A DNA stretch of 7,128 nucleotides from Alphaproteobacteria bacterium. GTDB lineage: Bacteria > Pseudomonadota > Alphaproteobacteria > Puniceispirillales > UBA1172. The notes below the pieces were generated by a model. The model was not told the DNA's origin. It saw only the letters and a list, made by a program, of their open reading frames with translations, and made no database searches. The translations under genes were made by a program, and so were the position numbers. Of this stretch, positions 6,170 to 7,128 are shown one piece after another. Each line of letters starts with the position of its first letter. Position 1 is the stretch's first letter. The stretch is taken from assembly GCA_021296375.1 (NCBI GenBank), contig JAGWAQ010000085.1:2777-9904 (forward strand), in the 5' to 3' direction.

Positions 6170-6185
6170 TGACCCCTTGGGGTCA
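6170..6185. repeat. 16-bp palindrome in the upstream region of the cold-shock gene
   Basis: TGACCCC and GGGGTCA are perfect 7-bp inverted arms around a 2-base centre, 17 bp before the cold-shock ATG. In RNA it could fold with a CAAG tetraloop and a 6-bp stem directly before the ribosome site. As DNA it has the symmetry of a dimeric repressor site. It is not followed by a T run in either direction, so it is not a terminator. Its role is not known. Confidence 0.6.
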
Positions 6186-6233
6186 ATTGTTATTGAAACA
6201 TTAAATAGCCAACTTCAGGCTACAAAACACCTT

Positions 6234-6260
6234 TTCATATCTGGTCATATGGGACGTCAA
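6234..6260 (-). promoter_or_regulatory. Weak candidate promoter for the cold-shock gene
   Basis: On the minus strand TTGACG (6260-6255) and TATGAA (6239-6234) resemble -35 and -10 boxes, but the 15-base spacer is short and the -10 match is only partial. If used, transcription would begin near 6227 and give a leader of roughly 75 bases that includes the palindrome. Similar weak matches occur elsewhere in this AT-rich gap. Confidence 0.2.
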
Positions 6261-6279
6261 TATCCGACGGCAAGTGTTT

Positions 6280-7128
6280 TTATGATTTTTTCGGCTTTAA
6301 AGCCTCAAATAAAATAGAAATATCCTGCACCTGCCATCCTCTATCCTGAACATCCCGCAATTGGTCACGAACGACCTCAAGGGCAGGGGTGTAAATACCG
6401 ACATCCTGACTGGCGTCAAAGGCGATGCCGATATCTTTATCCAGAAGACGGGATTGCATCAGGGGGGAAAAATCATCAGCGATCATTTTCGGGCCCAGCA
6501 ATTCCAGCATCCGGCTGGCGGCAAAGCCCGAGGACATGACATCAAACACCCCCTGTTTATCGGCCCCGTGGGCTTCGGCAAAATGCAGCGCTTCCGCCAC
6601 CCCCTGAATGGTGATGACCTGGGCGATCTGATTGCATAGTTTGGCGATCTGCCCTCGCCCTGACGCCCCGACATGGACACGATTGGCGGTATAATGCGCA
6701 ATCACCGGCATCATGCGCGCGACGTCCTCGTCATCACCGCCGACCATTGTCACCAATGTGCCTGCTTCGGCGCCAATTTTGCCGCCGGATACCGGCGCAT
6801 CAACAAACCCCGCCCCGGCGGCTTTCATGGCCGTGTGAACATCGGCGGCGGTTCCGGGGTCGATCGTGGAATGGTCGGCAATAGTGACATGACGCCCGCC
6901 AAGGCCATGGATCACCGCATCATCGCGATCAAGCAAGACCGAACGCACATCTGGCCCCGCCATGACATTGACCAGAATAACATCGACCTGCCCCGCCAGT
7001 TCAGCCGGGCTGGCGGCGGGGGTCGCCCCACCATCGATCAAAGGCATCAATTCTCCATCAAAAACGTCCGGGCGACGGGCGTATAGCACCAGTTCATGGC
7101 CGGCGTTCTTCAGATGCGTCGCGATGGG
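6280..7128 (-). CDS. 3-hydroxyisobutyrate dehydrogenase-family NAD(P)-dependent oxidoreductase (start outside window)
   Basis: The frame is open from the right edge, so the gene enters from outside; the 282 residues present lack only the start and the GxGxMG nucleotide loop, roughly 12-15 residues. What is seen begins PIATHLKNAGHELVLYARR, the helix and second strand of the Rossmann domain. Counting from the first residue in the window, DAPVSGG (110-116) is the substrate-binding motif, Lys163 in GRGQIAKLCNQ is the catalytic lysine with Asn166 behind it, and Lys231 in LLDKDIGIA is the second conserved lysine. The family oxidises or reduces beta-hydroxyacids such as 3-hydroxyisobutyrate, tartronate semialdehyde or related acids. 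The specific substrate cannot be told from these motifs. A GTG at 7089 is in frame but would cut off the Rossmann core and is not the real start. It is on the same strand as the cold-shock gene, with a 126-bp gap that argues for separate transcription. Confidence 0.93.
   Translation of the reverse strand, partial: PIATHLKNAGHELVLYARRPDVFDGELMPLIDGGATPAASPAELAGQVDVILVNVMAGPDVRSVLLDRDDAVIHGLGGRHVTIADHSTIDPGTAADVHTAMKAAGAGFVDAPVSGGKIGAEAGTLVTMVGGDDEDVARMMPVIAHYTANRVHVGASGRGQIAKLCNQIAQVITIQGVAEALHFAEAHGADKQGVFDVMSSGFAASRMLELLGPKMIADDFSPLMQSRLLDKDIGIAFDASQDVGIYTPALEVVRDQLRDVQDRGWQVQDISILFEALKPKKS

Noticed and set aside
6293..6304. GGCTTTAAAGCC palindrome near the end of the hydroxyacid dehydrogenase, first considered as a terminator
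   Set aside because: In the direction of transcription it is followed by an A run and not a T run, and it lies within the last coding codons; the self-complementarity is probably incidental.

Overview
The window looks like chromosomal DNA from a marine-type alphaproteobacterium. The grounds are moderately GC-rich coding DNA, short tightly packed operons, an alphaproteobacterial-style cold-shock protein, and a carnitine-degradation cassette whose dehydrogenase is fused to a thioesterase. A SAR116/Rhodospirillales-like host is my best guess, but that is an inference from gene content and not from a marker gene. There are no rRNA or tRNA genes, CRISPR arrays, insertion sequences or phage genes. 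I found no convincing evidence of a wholly new system.

Left part (1-2674, all minus strand): read in the direction of transcription, a DUF849/BKACE enzyme, then an L-carnitine dehydrogenase-thioesterase fusion 6 bp downstream, then 37 bp later the first 84 residues of an acyl-CoA dehydrogenase that runs off the left edge. Together the first two genes would oxidise L-carnitine to 3-dehydrocarnitine, cleave it with acetyl-CoA into betainyl-CoA and acetoacetate, and hydrolyse betainyl-CoA to glycine betaine. The acyl-CoA dehydrogenase may feed in a related acyl-CoA such as gamma-butyrobetainyl-CoA, but this is unproven.

Middle (2755-4287, minus strand): a complete glucose-6-phosphate isomerase (pgi) with its catalytic Glu, His and Lys. 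The 80 bp between pgi and the carnitine genes is AT-rich and carries an imperfect inverted repeat overlapping the pgi stop codon, which could be an operator for the carnitine genes.

Right-middle (4288-5886): a 173-bp divergent intergenic region holds a GC-rich interrupted stem-loop and 12-bp periodic repeats. One of these triplicates the start codon of a small flavodoxin-fold protein (plus strand). A ten-helix EamA/DMT-family permease follows 34 bp later on the same strand.

Right end (5944-7128, minus strand): a single-domain cold-shock protein with a 126-bp upstream region containing a 16-bp palindrome. Beyond it lies a beta-hydroxyacid dehydrogenase of the 3-hydroxyisobutyrate dehydrogenase family that lacks only its first dozen or so residues because of the window edge. 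The EamA gene and the cold-shock gene converge with 57 bp between them.
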